A stretch of DNA of 37,663 nt from an uncultured Prevotella sp. (GTDB taxonomy: Bacteria; Bacteroidota; Bacteroidia; Bacteroidales; Bacteroidaceae): the NCBI GenBank assembly GCA_900315635.1, contig OMZV01000022.1, positions 1 through 37,663 on the forward strand, written 5' to 3'. A program made the position numbers and the translations under genes. The notes beneath the pieces were generated by a model. It did no database searches, was not told where the DNA came from, and was given only the letters and a program-made list of their open reading frames with translations. Below are positions 8,010 to 16,554 of the stretch, piece by piece; positions within the stretch are counted from its first letter, which is position 1, and the number at the start of each line of letters is the position of its first letter.

Positions 8010-11000
8010 ATGATAAAGCAGGTTAAAACAAAATTCCCTGTAAGACTGTTCGTGATTCTATGCGGACTGCTTATTTCCGCAGGAGCCTATTCACAAAACA
8101 TTGCTGTCAACGGCCATATCAAGGACGCAACCGGTGAGCCTATCATCGGAGCCACAATCCGTGTTGACAGCACAAAGATTGGAACCGTCACTGACCTTGA
8201 CGGCAACTTCGCGCTGGACGTTCCGAAGGGTTCCACACTAACCGTTTCCTACATCGGCTACCTTACATCCAGGGTAACAGCCACTCCTAACGTACTTGTC
8301 ACACTCCAGGAAGACACGAAGTCACTCGGCGAGGTAGTAGTCATAGGCTACGGAACAGCCAAGAAAGGCGACCTCACCGGCTCAGTGTCAGCTATCAACC
8401 CCGACGAAATGTCAAAGGGAATAACCAACAATGCCAGCGACATGCTTGTCGGAAAGGTTTCCGGAGTATACGTTGTCACATCTGGTGGAGAGCCCGGAGC
8501 CGGAGCGAAGATACGCATTCGTGGCGGATCATCACTGACAGCGTCGAATGACCCATTGTATGTCATCGACGGACTTGTCATCGACAACAACACAGCAACC
8601 GGAATGTCGAACATTCTGGCTATGATAAATCCTAACGACATCGAGTCCTTCACAGTTTTGAAGGATGCCTCTGCCGCAGCCATCTATGGTTCACGCGCTT
8701 CCAACGGTGTCATAATCATCACAACAAAGAAAGGCAGAAAGGGCACTATGGCTAAATTCTCATACAACGGCGACATCACCCTTTCGACAATATCCAAGAA
8801 ATATGACGTACTCAATGGCGACCAATACCGTGACCTTGTCAGCAAGATTATACCTGAGCAAGCCGACAAACTCGGCACAGCCAACAACAACTGGCAGGAC
8901 CATATCTTCAAGGAAGCCATCTCCCACCACCACAACCTGAGCCTGACCGGAGGCTTTAAGAACATGCCTTACCGTCTGAGTGTCGGCTACGACTACGACC
9001 AGGGAATCGTCAAGACCAGCTGGATGCGCCGTTTCAACACCAGTATGAACATCTCGCCGTCATTTCTCGACGACCATCTGACGTTCAACATCACCGGAAA
9101 ATACATGCACGAAGAAGACCGCTACGCCGATGCCAACGGAGCCATAGGCAATGCCCTGTCGATGGACCCGACACAACCGGTTGCCTCTGACGACCCGGCA
9201 TACAGATTCTTCGGTGGTTACTACCAGACTCTTTCAGCAGCATCATTCAGCTCTGACCCCGACTGGATATACACCACCAACGGCAATGCGCCACGCAACC
9301 CGGTAGCCCTGCTAAACCAAAGGCAGATACTTGCCAACGTTGTCGACTTGTCGGGCAATATCGAGGTCAACTATAAGTTCCATGGTTTCGAAGACCTTCA
9401 CATCCACGCAAATATCGGTTCACAATACGCCGACTCCCATCAGAGCGACGACATCCTGCCGTTTGCCAGTATAAGGATAAACAACCAGGAGACCAACTAC
9501 TACGGATGGAACGGCGCAACACGCTACTACAAGTACAACGTTGTCGCCAGTGCCTACCTGCAATACGCCCACACATTCGGCATTCACGGCATCGACATCA
9601 TGGCAGGCGGCGAGGCAAGCCACTACCACCGCAGCGGCTATTCACTGGGCGCAGCACGACAGCATGCCGACGACCAGTCGGCTATCTCGCCTGTCCGGCG
9701 CAGCTCAACTGAATGGGCAACCCACAACAGCCTTGTCTCCTACTTCGGCAGACTGAACTACAACCTCATGGAACGCTACCTGCTCACCCTGACACTTCGT
9801 GCCGATGGCTCCAGCCGTTTCTCCGAGGGCAACAAATGGGGCTATTTCCCGGCAGCGGCATTCGCATGGCGCATCAACAACGAGCCGTGGTTCAAGGAAG
9901 CCCATTGGCTCAACGACTTCAAGTTCCGTCTCGGATGGGGAATGACCGGACAGCAGAACGGTATCGACGACTTCTATTATGCGCCCCTCTACGTCAAGAG
10001 CAACGAACACGCACTGTACTCCTTCGGCGACACTTATTACTACACCGTCCGTCCGAGTGCCTACAATCCCGACCTAACATGGGAGAAGACGACAACCTAC
10101 AATGCCGGATTCGACATATCGATACTCAACAACCGGTTTGCCGTCAGTGCCGATTACTACTACCGTGCCACACGCGACCTGCTCGCCCGTGTCGATATCG
10201 GCTCAATGATGAACTTCGGCGACCAGGAGCTTAAGAACATCGGAAGCATGAAGAACTACGGTGTGGAGCTCACCGTCGACGCCCGTCCGATAGTCACCAA
10301 GGACTTCACATGGCAGATAACATACAATGTCGGATGGAACCGCAACGAGATAACAAAGCTCGACGCCGGTTCGACCGACTGGATATGGAACAACGACAAC
10401 CACGTCAGCCGAGGCAACAGCACCCGCATCCAGCGTTACAAAGTCGGTCAGCCTCTGAACAGTTTCTTCGTTTATCAGCAGGCTTACGACAGCAAGGGCA
10501 AGCCAATCGAGGGCGCGGTAGTCGACCGTAACAACGATGGCATAATCGACGACGGCGACCGTTACTACTACAAAGACCCGGCTCCGGATGTCATTATGGG
10601 ATTAACTACGAAGTTCCTCTACAAGAACTGGGACCTCAGCGCGTCGTTCCACGCATCCGTCGGCAACTATGTCTACTACGATTATCTGTCTCGCAACGCC
10701 GTTATCTCGCCGGGCGGACTCTTTGCCAACACGTCGTTCCACAACAGTTCACCCGAAGCCGTGGCACTGGGATGGACCGGAACAGGTATCGTCCAGAACT
10801 ACCTCAGCGACTATTTCGTGCGCAATGCGTCATTCCTGAAGTGCACGAACATCACCATCGGCTACACATTCCCGGCACTCGTCACGACCCGAACGGGCAT
10901 CAAGGCACTCGACGGACGAGTCTACTTCACATGCCAGAACCCTTTCATGATAACCAAGTACGACGGTATTGACCCTGAGGTGTCAAGCGGCATCGACTCC

Positions 11001-11054
11001 AACCCCTACCCTCGCCCAATCAGTTTCCAGTTAGGCGTCAACCTTAACTTCTAA
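8010..11054 (+). CDS. Second SusC-like TonB-dependent outer-membrane transporter
   Basis: The 1014-residue product has a signal peptide to about residue 28 (AYS-QN), then a carboxypeptidase-regulatory-like domain, the GEVVVIGYGTAKKGDLTGS segment, a plug with VLKDASAAAIYGSRASNG, and a barrel ending LGVNLNF. The first roughly 120 residues align almost without gaps to the SusC at 341-3427 (KFPVR, LCGLL, VNGH, GEPIIGAT, LDGNF are shared). The barrels keep the same order of motifs but differ widely in loops. It is clearly a paralogue that arose by duplication, perhaps with a different glycan preference. It has its own promoter and is followed 46 bp later by a SusD partner. No SusE/F or enzyme follows. 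Confidence 0.92.
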   Translation: MIKQVKTKFPVRLFVILCGLLISAGAYSQNIAVNGHIKDATGEPIIGATIRVDSTKIGTVTDLDGNFALDVPKGSTLTVSYIGYLTSRVTATPNVLVTLQEDTKSLGEVVVIGYGTAKKGDLTGSVSAINPDEMSKGITNNASDMLVGKVSGVYVVTSGGEPGAGAKIRIRGGSSLTASNDPLYVIDGLVIDNNTATGMSNILAMINPNDIESFTVLKDASAAAIYGSRASNGVIIITTKKGRKGTMAKFSYNGDITLSTISKKYDVLNGDQYRDLVSKIIPEQADKLGTANNNWQDHIFKEAISHHHNLSLTGGFKNMPYRLSVGYDYDQGIVKTSWMRRFNTSMNISPSFLDDHLTFNITGKYMHEEDRYADANGAIGNALSMDPTQPVASDDPAYRFFGGYYQTLSAASFSSDPDWIYTTNGNAPRNPVALLNQRQILANVVDLSGNIEVNYKFHGFEDLHIHANIGSQYADSHQSDDILPFASIRINNQETNYYGWNGATRYYKYNVVASAYLQYAHTFGIHGIDIMAGGEASHYHRSGYSLGAARQHADDQSAISPVRRSSTEWATHNSLVSYFGRLNYNLMERYLLTLTLRADGSSRFSEGNKWGYFPAAAFAWRINNEPWFKEAHWLNDFKFRLGWGMTGQQNGIDDFYYAPLYVKSNEHALYSFGDTYYYTVRPSAYNPDLTWEKTTTYNAGFDISILNNRFAVSADYYYRATRDLLARVDIGSMMNFGDQELKNIGSMKNYGVELTVDARPIVTKDFTWQITYNVGWNRNEITKLDAGSTDWIWNNDNHVSRGNSTRIQRYKVGQPLNSFFVYQQAYDSKGKPIEGAVVDRNNDGIIDDGDRYYYKDPAPDVIMGLTTKFLYKNWDLSASFHASVGNYVYYDYLSRNAVISPGGLFANTSFHNSSPEAVALGWTGTGIVQNYLSDYFVRNASFLKCTNITIGYTFPALVTTRTGIKALDGRVYFTCQNPFMITKYDGIDPEVSSGIDSNPYPRPISFQLGVNLNF

Positions 11055-11100
11055 CTCCGGCGGTCATTCGAGAACAAACAATTAAACGACAAAGACTGAA

Positions 11101-12777
11101 ATGAAACATATACTTCTAAAGGCAGCGGCTGTAGCAATGCTGGCACTCGGTGTCACTTCCTGCTCCGACGAACTCGATATATCATCCATCGACCCGAAGT
11201 CGTCGCCATCCTACGATATGATGCAGTTGCTTGCCAAGCAATATGCCACTCTCGGCGTGACCGGACAGATTGGTCCGTCGGGCGATCCTGACCTCAGCGA
11301 GGACGAAGGCGAGAAGGGATTCTACCGCACGGTGTTCAACCTCGAGGACATGCCTTCGGACGAATGTCTGTGGGCTTGGCAGAACGACGAGGACGTTCCG
11401 GCTATTACCAACCTTGCCTGGACGGCAAACTCCACCCGTGCACGCTGGGCATACATGCGCATGGCATACGACATTACACTGTATAATCAGTTCCTGACCG
11501 AGGAGTCCGGCAACGCAGGACCGCAGCTCTCGGCTGAGGTCCGCTTCCTGCGTGCGCTGCATTACTATTACTTCCTCGACCTGTTCCATAAGGCTCCGTT
11601 CAAGCTCAGGTTCGATATTTCGACCAAGCCGACCGAGAAAGCCAACGTCGACCTGTACAACTGGCTCGACCGGGAGCTGACAAACATCGAGGACACGCTT
11701 GCCACTATTGGCTCATTCGACAATTCCGAGAACTTCGGACGTGCTGACCAGGGGGCTGCCTTTGCCCTTCATGCACAGTTGGCACTGAACTCCGAAGTTT
11801 ACACCGACGGCAAAATCAACGACTACAAGAAGGCAAAGGACTACTGCGACCGCATCATCAACAGCGGCAAATATGCCCTCTCGACCAACACGGTCAATGG
11901 TTTCACAGGATATGAGCAGCTGTTCATGGGCGACAACGACGTCAACCAGCAGGCTATGAAGGAGATAATCTTCCCTATCCGGCAGGACGGCGACAAGACC
12001 GAGGAGTATGCCGGATCGACGTTCCTCATAGCTTCGACGTGCATTTCGGGTATGCCTTACCGCAACACCAACAACTACTGGAGCTGCTACTTCGCCCGTG
12101 AGGATCTCGTGAAGAAGTTCTTCGCTAACTCTGAGGAGATGCCACAGGCAACAGAGCGGCAGGCTGACGACTACAAAGGGCATACCGAGGCGCAATGCAT
12201 AGCCTACGATGACTCGCTCGGAATATCGACAAAGGATGTCCAGAAGAAAGCCGGCGACGACCGGGCGCTGCTCTACATGGGAGTCGGAGGTGGCTTCCGC
12301 ACCATCAATCCGGGGCAGACCATCCACAACTTCAACCAAGGGGCGTCAATTGTAAAGTGGACGAATCTCCGCTCTGACCTCAGCGGACGCCATAGCGATA
12401 CGTTCGACGATACCGACATTCCGCTGTTCCGCCTTGGTGTTATTTACCTTACCCGCGCTGAAGCAGAGTGGCGGTTGGGCGACAATGCAGCAGCTATTGC
12501 CGACATCAACGTGCTCCGTGACCGTGCTCACGCCAGCCGAATAACGAACATAAGCGCACAGCTTCTCATCGACGAATGGTGCCGTGAGACATTCTTCGAG
12601 GGTCGTCGCCGCTCCGACCTCGTCCGTTTCGGACTATTCACCGGCAGCGGTTATCTGTGGGACTTCAAGGGCGGCAAACCGGGCGGAACAAGCGTTGACT
12701 CCCGGTACAAAGTCTACCCTATCCCTGCCATCGACCTGACGAGCAATCCAAACATGACTCAAAATCCTGGATATTAA
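11101..12777 (+). CDS. Second SusD-like surface glycan-binding lipoprotein
   Basis: The 558-residue lipoprotein has its anchor Cys at residue 21 (VTSC) followed by SDELD. Motifs shared with the SusD family are EVRFLRALHYYYFLDLFHKAPF, FALHAQLALNSEVYTDG, YLTRAEAEWRLGD, the WCRETFFEGRRRSDLVRFGLF motif and the ending YPIPAIDLTSNPNMTQNPGY. It is more diverged from the first SusD than the two SusC N-termini are from each other, as expected if ligand contact drives change. It is the partner of the SusC immediately upstream, with a terminator 25 bp after its stop. Confidence 0.92.
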   Translation: MKHILLKAAAVAMLALGVTSCSDELDISSIDPKSSPSYDMMQLLAKQYATLGVTGQIGPSGDPDLSEDEGEKGFYRTVFNLEDMPSDECLWAWQNDEDVPAITNLAWTANSTRARWAYMRMAYDITLYNQFLTEESGNAGPQLSAEVRFLRALHYYYFLDLFHKAPFKLRFDISTKPTEKANVDLYNWLDRELTNIEDTLATIGSFDNSENFGRADQGAAFALHAQLALNSEVYTDGKINDYKKAKDYCDRIINSGKYALSTNTVNGFTGYEQLFMGDNDVNQQAMKEIIFPIRQDGDKTEEYAGSTFLIASTCISGMPYRNTNNYWSCYFAREDLVKKFFANSEEMPQATERQADDYKGHTEAQCIAYDDSLGISTKDVQKKAGDDRALLYMGVGGGFRTINPGQTIHNFNQGASIVKWTNLRSDLSGRHSDTFDDTDIPLFRLGVIYLTRAEAEWRLGDNAAAIADINVLRDRAHASRITNISAQLLIDEWCRETFFEGRRRSDLVRFGLFTGSGYLWDFKGGKPGGTSVDSRYKVYPIPAIDLTSNPNMTQNPGY

Positions 12778-12802
12778 CAGGTTCCATATCGTAATAAACA
12801 GT

Positions 12803-12843
12803 AAAAGCCGTGACCTCCACTACCGGAAGCCACGGCTTTTTTG
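12803..12843 (+). terminator. Intrinsic terminator after the second susD
   Basis: A perfect 10-bp stem is formed by AAAAGCCGTG (12803-12812) and CACGGCTTTT (12831-12840), and a T-run continues to 12842. The A-run on the other side means it could also act on the minus strand. Confidence 0.85.
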
Positions 12844-12862
12844 TATCTTTCGCACAATCGTT

Positions 12863-13099
12863 GAGCCTATTTTAAACTGCAACTGAGCCCTTCTTAAACT
12901 GCAACTAGCCATCTTTTAAGTTGTAAAAGGGTTCGTTTTAAAATTGAAAGTAAATTAAAAAGTAAACAAAATTAAATTAAAAATCAAAAATAATAATTTA
13001 AAATCAAAACAAAAATAAATTAAAAACAATTTTAAAAGACGTCCTTTTACAAGACAAAAGGGCACTGCCTACAATTCAAGACAGCACCGACAGCAACGC
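12863..13099. repeat. Element A: inverted arms of 22-bp units around an AT-rich core
   Basis: The left arm holds four contiguous 22-bp units (12863-12884, 12885-12906, 12907-12928, 12929-12950). Units 1 and 2 both contain TTAAACTGCAACT. An AT-rich core of about 80 bp follows. The right arm holds units at 13034-13055, 13056-13077 and a weaker 13078-13099. When the left arm is read on the minus strand both arms share one 22-bp consensus: it starts AAAAG, has CY near the middle, and carries TTRCAA three bases before the end. The element is therefore a long imperfect palindrome made of tandem units. It lies directly 3' of the RAYT-like gene. A diverged copy is at 26345-26527. Confidence 0.75.
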
Positions 13100-13130
13100 A
13101 AGCAGGCAGATATTTCCGAACGGAAAGCCG

Positions 13131-14156
13131 CTAACGGCAGAGCCGCTCAGCAATATCATTAAGATTAAGGCACTCCGAGCGCTTTATGGTTTTATTCTCA
13201 TTGCTGTGGAAAGTAGGACCGAGGAAAAGCAGCTGCCCACTGGCGCAGGCATCAAAGCTCGCCCCCGACGGCTTCGTTAATGGTGCGAAGCCATTGTTCT
13301 TAATGATTATCTCCGGATAGCCCTTCTCAAAGGCTGCTCGCATAATGGCTTTCTCACCAGGTGAGATTGACGGCGAAACAAGGACGGCACCTTGCTGGCA
13401 CAGCTTTAGTGTGGCATCGGTCTTTTCCTTTATCTGCTCTTCCGTCAGTCTTCTCGAGCATTGCACTTGAACGAGGAACGGCTTTCGGAGCAAGAACAGG
13501 TTGCCGATGGCCGAGAACGTCATTCCTTTCCATGCCATCGCCCTCTGCACGCGGAAGAACTCCGGGTGCTGTCTCTTCACCAGAAGGCGCCGGGGATTAT
13601 CGGCTAAGTATCGCTTCCAGTTGTCAAGCTGGCCGGCGCGCAAGAGTATCTTGTCGTTATAGCCCGGGGCAAAGAGAATGCCGTGATTATCGTCATGCCG
13701 CCCTCGTCGTTGCGTTTGCCGTCGCAATGCGACGGCGTACTCGACAGGGCACAAGCGCTGGAAGGCATGGCGGCAGCCCGTCTTGAAGCCGTTAAGGATC
13801 GTCCCCAAATGCTTGTCTATGTGCTCCTTCACAAACAGGATACCGTGGAAGTGATCGGGCATAAGCTGAAAAGCAACAACAGAAATATCGTCATTACGCC
13901 TCTCTATCTCATACCAGCAGGCGGTTATTGCCACCCCCAGCTCCGACGGCACAGTCCTGGGCGCACCAGGGCTATCCACAGGCAAGTGGGGATCGCCAAC
14001 AACAGTCCCGAAGAGGGGCTGGCGATCCTCAGTAACCATCGTCACCATGTACATCCTGCGGGACTGGTAGTCATGATCCTGCTTACGGCGGAGCATTGAC
14101 GGTTTTTTGTTTCCGGCAAGCTCAATGCGCCGGTGGAGCTGTTCTTTGTTAATCAT
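13131..14156 (-). CDS. RAYT-like HUH (Y1) transposase fused to a DprA/SLOG-like domain
   Basis: The 341-residue protein has a Y1/IS200-like nuclease domain at about 30-190. It shows YMVTMVTEDRQPLFG, the metal-binding HUH motif MPDHFHGI with His102 and His104, and candidate catalytic tyrosines Y166 (GYND) and Y183 (RYLADNP). Family knowledge: REP-associated tyrosine transposases cut and join single-stranded DNA at palindromic REP repeats and are usually single-copy chromosomal genes. The rest (about 205-341) is not needed for Y1 function. With AIGNLFLL, QVQCSR, GAVLVSPSISPGEKAIMRAA, NNGF and FDACASGQLL it resembles a Rossmann fold of the DprA/SLOG kind; that is inference. Residues 140-146 are encoded by a palindrome (13718-13736), suggesting a repeat insertion in a variable loop. 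No good promoter was found in the 44 bp upstream, so transcription may come from the GT genes. Confidence 0.75.
   Translation of the reverse strand: MINKEQLHRRIELAGNKKPSMLRRKQDHDYQSRRMYMVTMVTEDRQPLFGTVVGDPHLPVDSPGAPRTVPSELGVAITACWYEIERRNDDISVVAFQLMPDHFHGILFVKEHIDKHLGTILNGFKTGCRHAFQRLCPVEYAVALRRQTQRRGRHDDNHGILFAPGYNDKILLRAGQLDNWKRYLADNPRRLLVKRQHPEFFRVQRAMAWKGMTFSAIGNLFLLRKPFLVQVQCSRRLTEEQIKEKTDATLKLCQQGAVLVSPSISPGEKAIMRAAFEKGYPEIIIKNNGFAPLTKPSGASFDACASGQLLFLGPTFHSNENKTIKRSECLNLNDIAERLCR
13718..13736. repeat. Palindrome inside the RAYT-like gene
   Basis: GCCGTCGC, a 3-base loop, then GCGACGGC. It lies in frame in the variable stretch between the HUH motif and the tyrosine region. Similar palindromes of the GCCGTYGC/GCRACGGC type occur at 36175-36193 and 36217-36233, so this is probably a dispersed repeat family. 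Confidence 0.55.
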
Positions 14157-14200
14157 TCAGGTTCTTAGTTATAAAAAAAGGTAGGGGACGAAAAGGCAGT

Positions 14201-14974
14201 TTACTTTTTGAAGAAGCCGCGGATAACAAACCACGCATGCATGACGACGGTCGTTACCACTCCGTAATGGCGGCACATAACCCGGAAGCGCTCCTTCAGC
14301 GAGTCCTTGTGGTTCTGAATCGTATCGCCACCATCAAGGAAGTTCGCCACAACAGCATGGACACGGCGGTTCGGCAAGTGGCGTCGTTTTCCCTCTTTAA
14401 GTACCTTTATACACCAGTCTACATCGGCGGAATGGCGGAATTGAGTATCGTAAGGAATATCCTTGGCAATGTCGCAGCGGGCATAAAAAGCCTGATGGCA
14501 CACCAGCATACCCCACCGGAACGAGCGCCAAGTCAGGTGCTTAGGGGGCGAAAGGCGGCGATGACGCACAAAGTGGTACTCCGAGTCAACGATGTCGGTA
14601 TCGCCATAGATTACAGCCGGCCGTTCCTCGCCATCGCCCACACTGGCGCAGACCTCGTCGAGCGTATCATTCGAAGCCAGGGTGTCGCCAGCATTAAGGA
14701 ATAGGATATAGTCGCCTGTGGCACGCTGCAGCCCTTTGTTCATCGCTAAATATATCCCGCCGTCAGGCTCAGAGAGTATTTTCACCTCATGGCCATTGTC
14801 CGTTCCATCGTTATGACGCTTATATTCCTCAGCTATATGGACAGTCTCGTCCTTCGACGCGCCATCAATTATCCAGTGTTCGACATCATCGTGAGTTTGT
14901 CGGAACACCGATTGCAATGTCGGTCGGAGGACTTTCTCCGCATTATATGTTATCGTTATAATTGTTATTTTCAT
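14201..14974 (-). CDS. Family 2 glycosyltransferase
   Basis: The 257-residue protein has a GT-A fold N-terminus: ITIITITYNAEKVLRPTLQSV, then the nucleotide-binding WIIDGASKDET, GGIYLAMNKGL, and LFLNAGDTL, where NAGD stands at the usual DxD place. The length fits small GT2 enzymes of the WcaA/WcaE style that transfer one sugar in capsule, exopolysaccharide or O-antigen synthesis. It ends in a short basic tail (FVIRGFFKK) that may touch the membrane. It lies 85 bp downstream of the GT4 gene on the same strand, and the two probably act in the same pathway. Donor and acceptor sugars cannot be told. Confidence 0.85.
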   Translation of the reverse strand: MKITIITITYNAEKVLRPTLQSVFRQTHDDVEHWIIDGASKDETVHIAEEYKRHNDGTDNGHEVKILSEPDGGIYLAMNKGLQRATGDYILFLNAGDTLASNDTLDEVCASVGDGEERPAVIYGDTDIVDSEYHFVRHRRLSPPKHLTWRSFRWGMLVCHQAFYARCDIAKDIPYDTQFRHSADVDWCIKVLKEGKRRHLPNRRVHAVVANFLDGGDTIQNHKDSLKERFRVMCRHYGVVTTVVMHAWFVIRGFFKK

Positions 14975-15030
14975 CCTTTTGTCTTCAATCTTAGTTATCC
15001 ATTCATCACATTTTGGGGTTTCTCTCTCAA

Positions 15031-15058
15031 TTCTTCACTCTTCGTTCTTCACTCTTCC
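15031..15058. repeat. 14-bp tandem direct repeat between the two glycosyltransferase genes
   Basis: Two copies of TTCTTCACTCTTC plus one base stand head to tail (15031-15044 and 15045-15058), just after the GT4 stop codon. No hairpin is formed and no function is evident. Confidence 0.5.
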
Positions 15059-15059
15059 C

Positions 15060-16331
15060 TTAAATATTGTATCCCTTCTGAGCCAGGGCATCAGTATAAA
15101 CATCGATATACTTCATTGCCACGGCATGCTCGGAATACTCAAGCTGAACCTTCGATACCGATTGCTCCGACAGCGACTTGCTGCGTGATGGGTCGAGAGC
15201 CCAGACGATTCCCTTAGCCAGGTCGTCGGCATCACGCTCCTTGGCGACATAACCGGTAATGCCATTCGTTATCATCTCAGGTATACCACCGACATTGAAT
15301 CCGACACACGGAACTCCACAAGCCATCGCTTCCATGATTGTGTTTGGCAGGTTATCCTCAAGCGATGGGAGGACGAAAACATCAGCGCTGTTGTAGACAT
15401 CAACTATCTTCCGGTCGTCAGAGACATATCCCAATGGGAATGCCGGCAAGGCGAGCCGTCCGGCAATCTCTTCGCCATGACCGCCGAGGATAGCCACTAC
15501 CGTTGTCGACTTAGCTGTCGGGTCACTGTCGGCGAGTTTGCTAACAGCCTCAACGAAGTAAGCCATACCCTTCCGCTCGTCGGTCACCTTCTGAGAGACG
15601 AAGAGTATTATACGCTTGTCGACAGGTAGTCCGAGGCGTCGGCGAGCCTGCTCCTTGTTGTCGGGATGGAACACATGAGTGTTGATTGGATTAGGGATAG
15701 CCGTTACCGTCTGGTGATGGAATAAGCCGCTGACCTCAGCCTGACGCTGGAGCCATTTGCTACAAGTAACGAAATGTATCGTGCGATTGTGAATTATCTT
15801 ACGTTTCTTCCGCCAGACCTTTGCCGACAGGTCGTTATCACTACGACCCGGCAACAGCGGACAGTTATGGCAGGACGACTGGTAGCTCTTGCAGCCACGG
15901 GCATAATGACAAATGGCTGTCGCAGGCCACAGGTCGTGCATCGTCCACACGACAGGCTTACCGGAGTCGAGTATTCGGCGGATGCCGTTCAGCGAAAGCA
16001 TGCCTTGGTTTATCCACTCCAAGTGAATAACGTCAGCTTCCTTGAAATAACGTGTATGAGTAACGTCGATACCGGCATTGGCAATGTCTATCTCAAAAAG
16101 ATGCTTACGACTGAAGTGCAAGTGGAAGAAAATACACAGCCGTTCCCAAAGGAACGCCCACTGAGCCAGCCACGGATGACCAACCGGAGAAACGGTTATC
16201 TCATCTGTTTCCTTGTCACGAACAAGCATGCGAGCCTTCACGCCGTTATTGTTCAGCGCATTCATCAGCCGGTTGGAAGCAACAGCTGCGCCGCCGGTCT
16301 TCTCTGAGGTGTTGATAATGAGTACTCTCAT
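15060..16331 (-). CDS. Family 4 glycosyltransferase (GT-B fold)
   Basis: The chosen start at 16331 gives 423 residues beginning MRVLIINTSEKTGGAAVASN, the normal N-terminus of this family with the acceptor-side glycine loop. A longer ORF exists to 16451, but its first 40 residues are unlike the family and a -7 box lies inside that stretch. A Cys-rich segment (CHYARGC, SCHNCP) around residues 140-160 is typical of a WcaC/WcaL-like subgroup. The C-terminal domain has ILFVSQK, LGYVSDD, and the donor-binding E-x7-E region EDNLPNTIMEAMACGVPCVG followed by GGIPEMI. It is the first gene of a short minus-strand unit with the GT2, and probably builds a surface polysaccharide. Confidence 0.88.
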   Translation of the reverse strand: MRVLIINTSEKTGGAAVASNRLMNALNNNGVKARMLVRDKETDEITVSPVGHPWLAQWAFLWERLCIFFHLHFSRKHLFEIDIANAGIDVTHTRYFKEADVIHLEWINQGMLSLNGIRRILDSGKPVVWTMHDLWPATAICHYARGCKSYQSSCHNCPLLPGRSDNDLSAKVWRKKRKIIHNRTIHFVTCSKWLQRQAEVSGLFHHQTVTAIPNPINTHVFHPDNKEQARRRLGLPVDKRIILFVSQKVTDERKGMAYFVEAVSKLADSDPTAKSTTVVAILGGHGEEIAGRLALPAFPLGYVSDDRKIVDVYNSADVFVLPSLEDNLPNTIMEAMACGVPCVGFNVGGIPEMITNGITGYVAKERDADDLAKGIVWALDPSRSKSLSEQSVSKVQLEYSEHAVAMKYIDVYTDALAQKGYNI

Positions 16332-16354
16332 AGAAGTAAAGTGTTTTGTTTTTG

Positions 16355-16384
16355 CAAAGGTAGTGAAAAAGGTACGAACTGCAA
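16355..16384 (-). promoter_or_regulatory. Promoter of the GT4-GT2 unit
   Basis: On the minus strand TTG (16382-16384) is followed after 19 bases by TACCTTTG (16355-16362). This closely fits the Bacteroidetes consensus. Transcription would start about 15 nt before the ATG at 16331, which supports the shorter start for the gene. Confidence 0.65.
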
Positions 16385-16517
16385 GAAAAAGAGCAAAATA
16401 ATAATTGTGTGCGGACACGTTTGACCAACAAAACGTTGTGCACGTACACAATTTTCAGCAATTTACTTGATATAAATCAAAAAAGTATCATTTAGCATAA
16501 AAAATATTCGAAAACAC

Positions 16518-16548
16518 TTGCAAAAAGGAAAAAACGGTTGTAACTTTG
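16518..16548 (+). promoter_or_regulatory. Strong promoter of an orphan small transcript
   Basis: TTG (16518-16520), 20 bases, then TAACTTTG (16541-16548) fit the Bacteroidetes consensus. It points rightwards, against both neighbouring genes, so its product must be the short transcript that ends at the terminator at 16711-16746. Confidence 0.7.
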
Positions 16549-16554
16549 CATCGT

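Noticed and set aside
12863-13099. Possible CRISPR array or phage attachment site at element A
   Set aside because: Units are adjacent without unique spacers, and the arms face each other; no integrase gene or tRNA target is nearby.
16332-16451. N-terminal extension of the GT4 glycosyltransferase
   Set aside because: The extra 40 residues are unlike the family and contain the promoter -7 box; the Met at 16331 starts the normal GT4 sequence.
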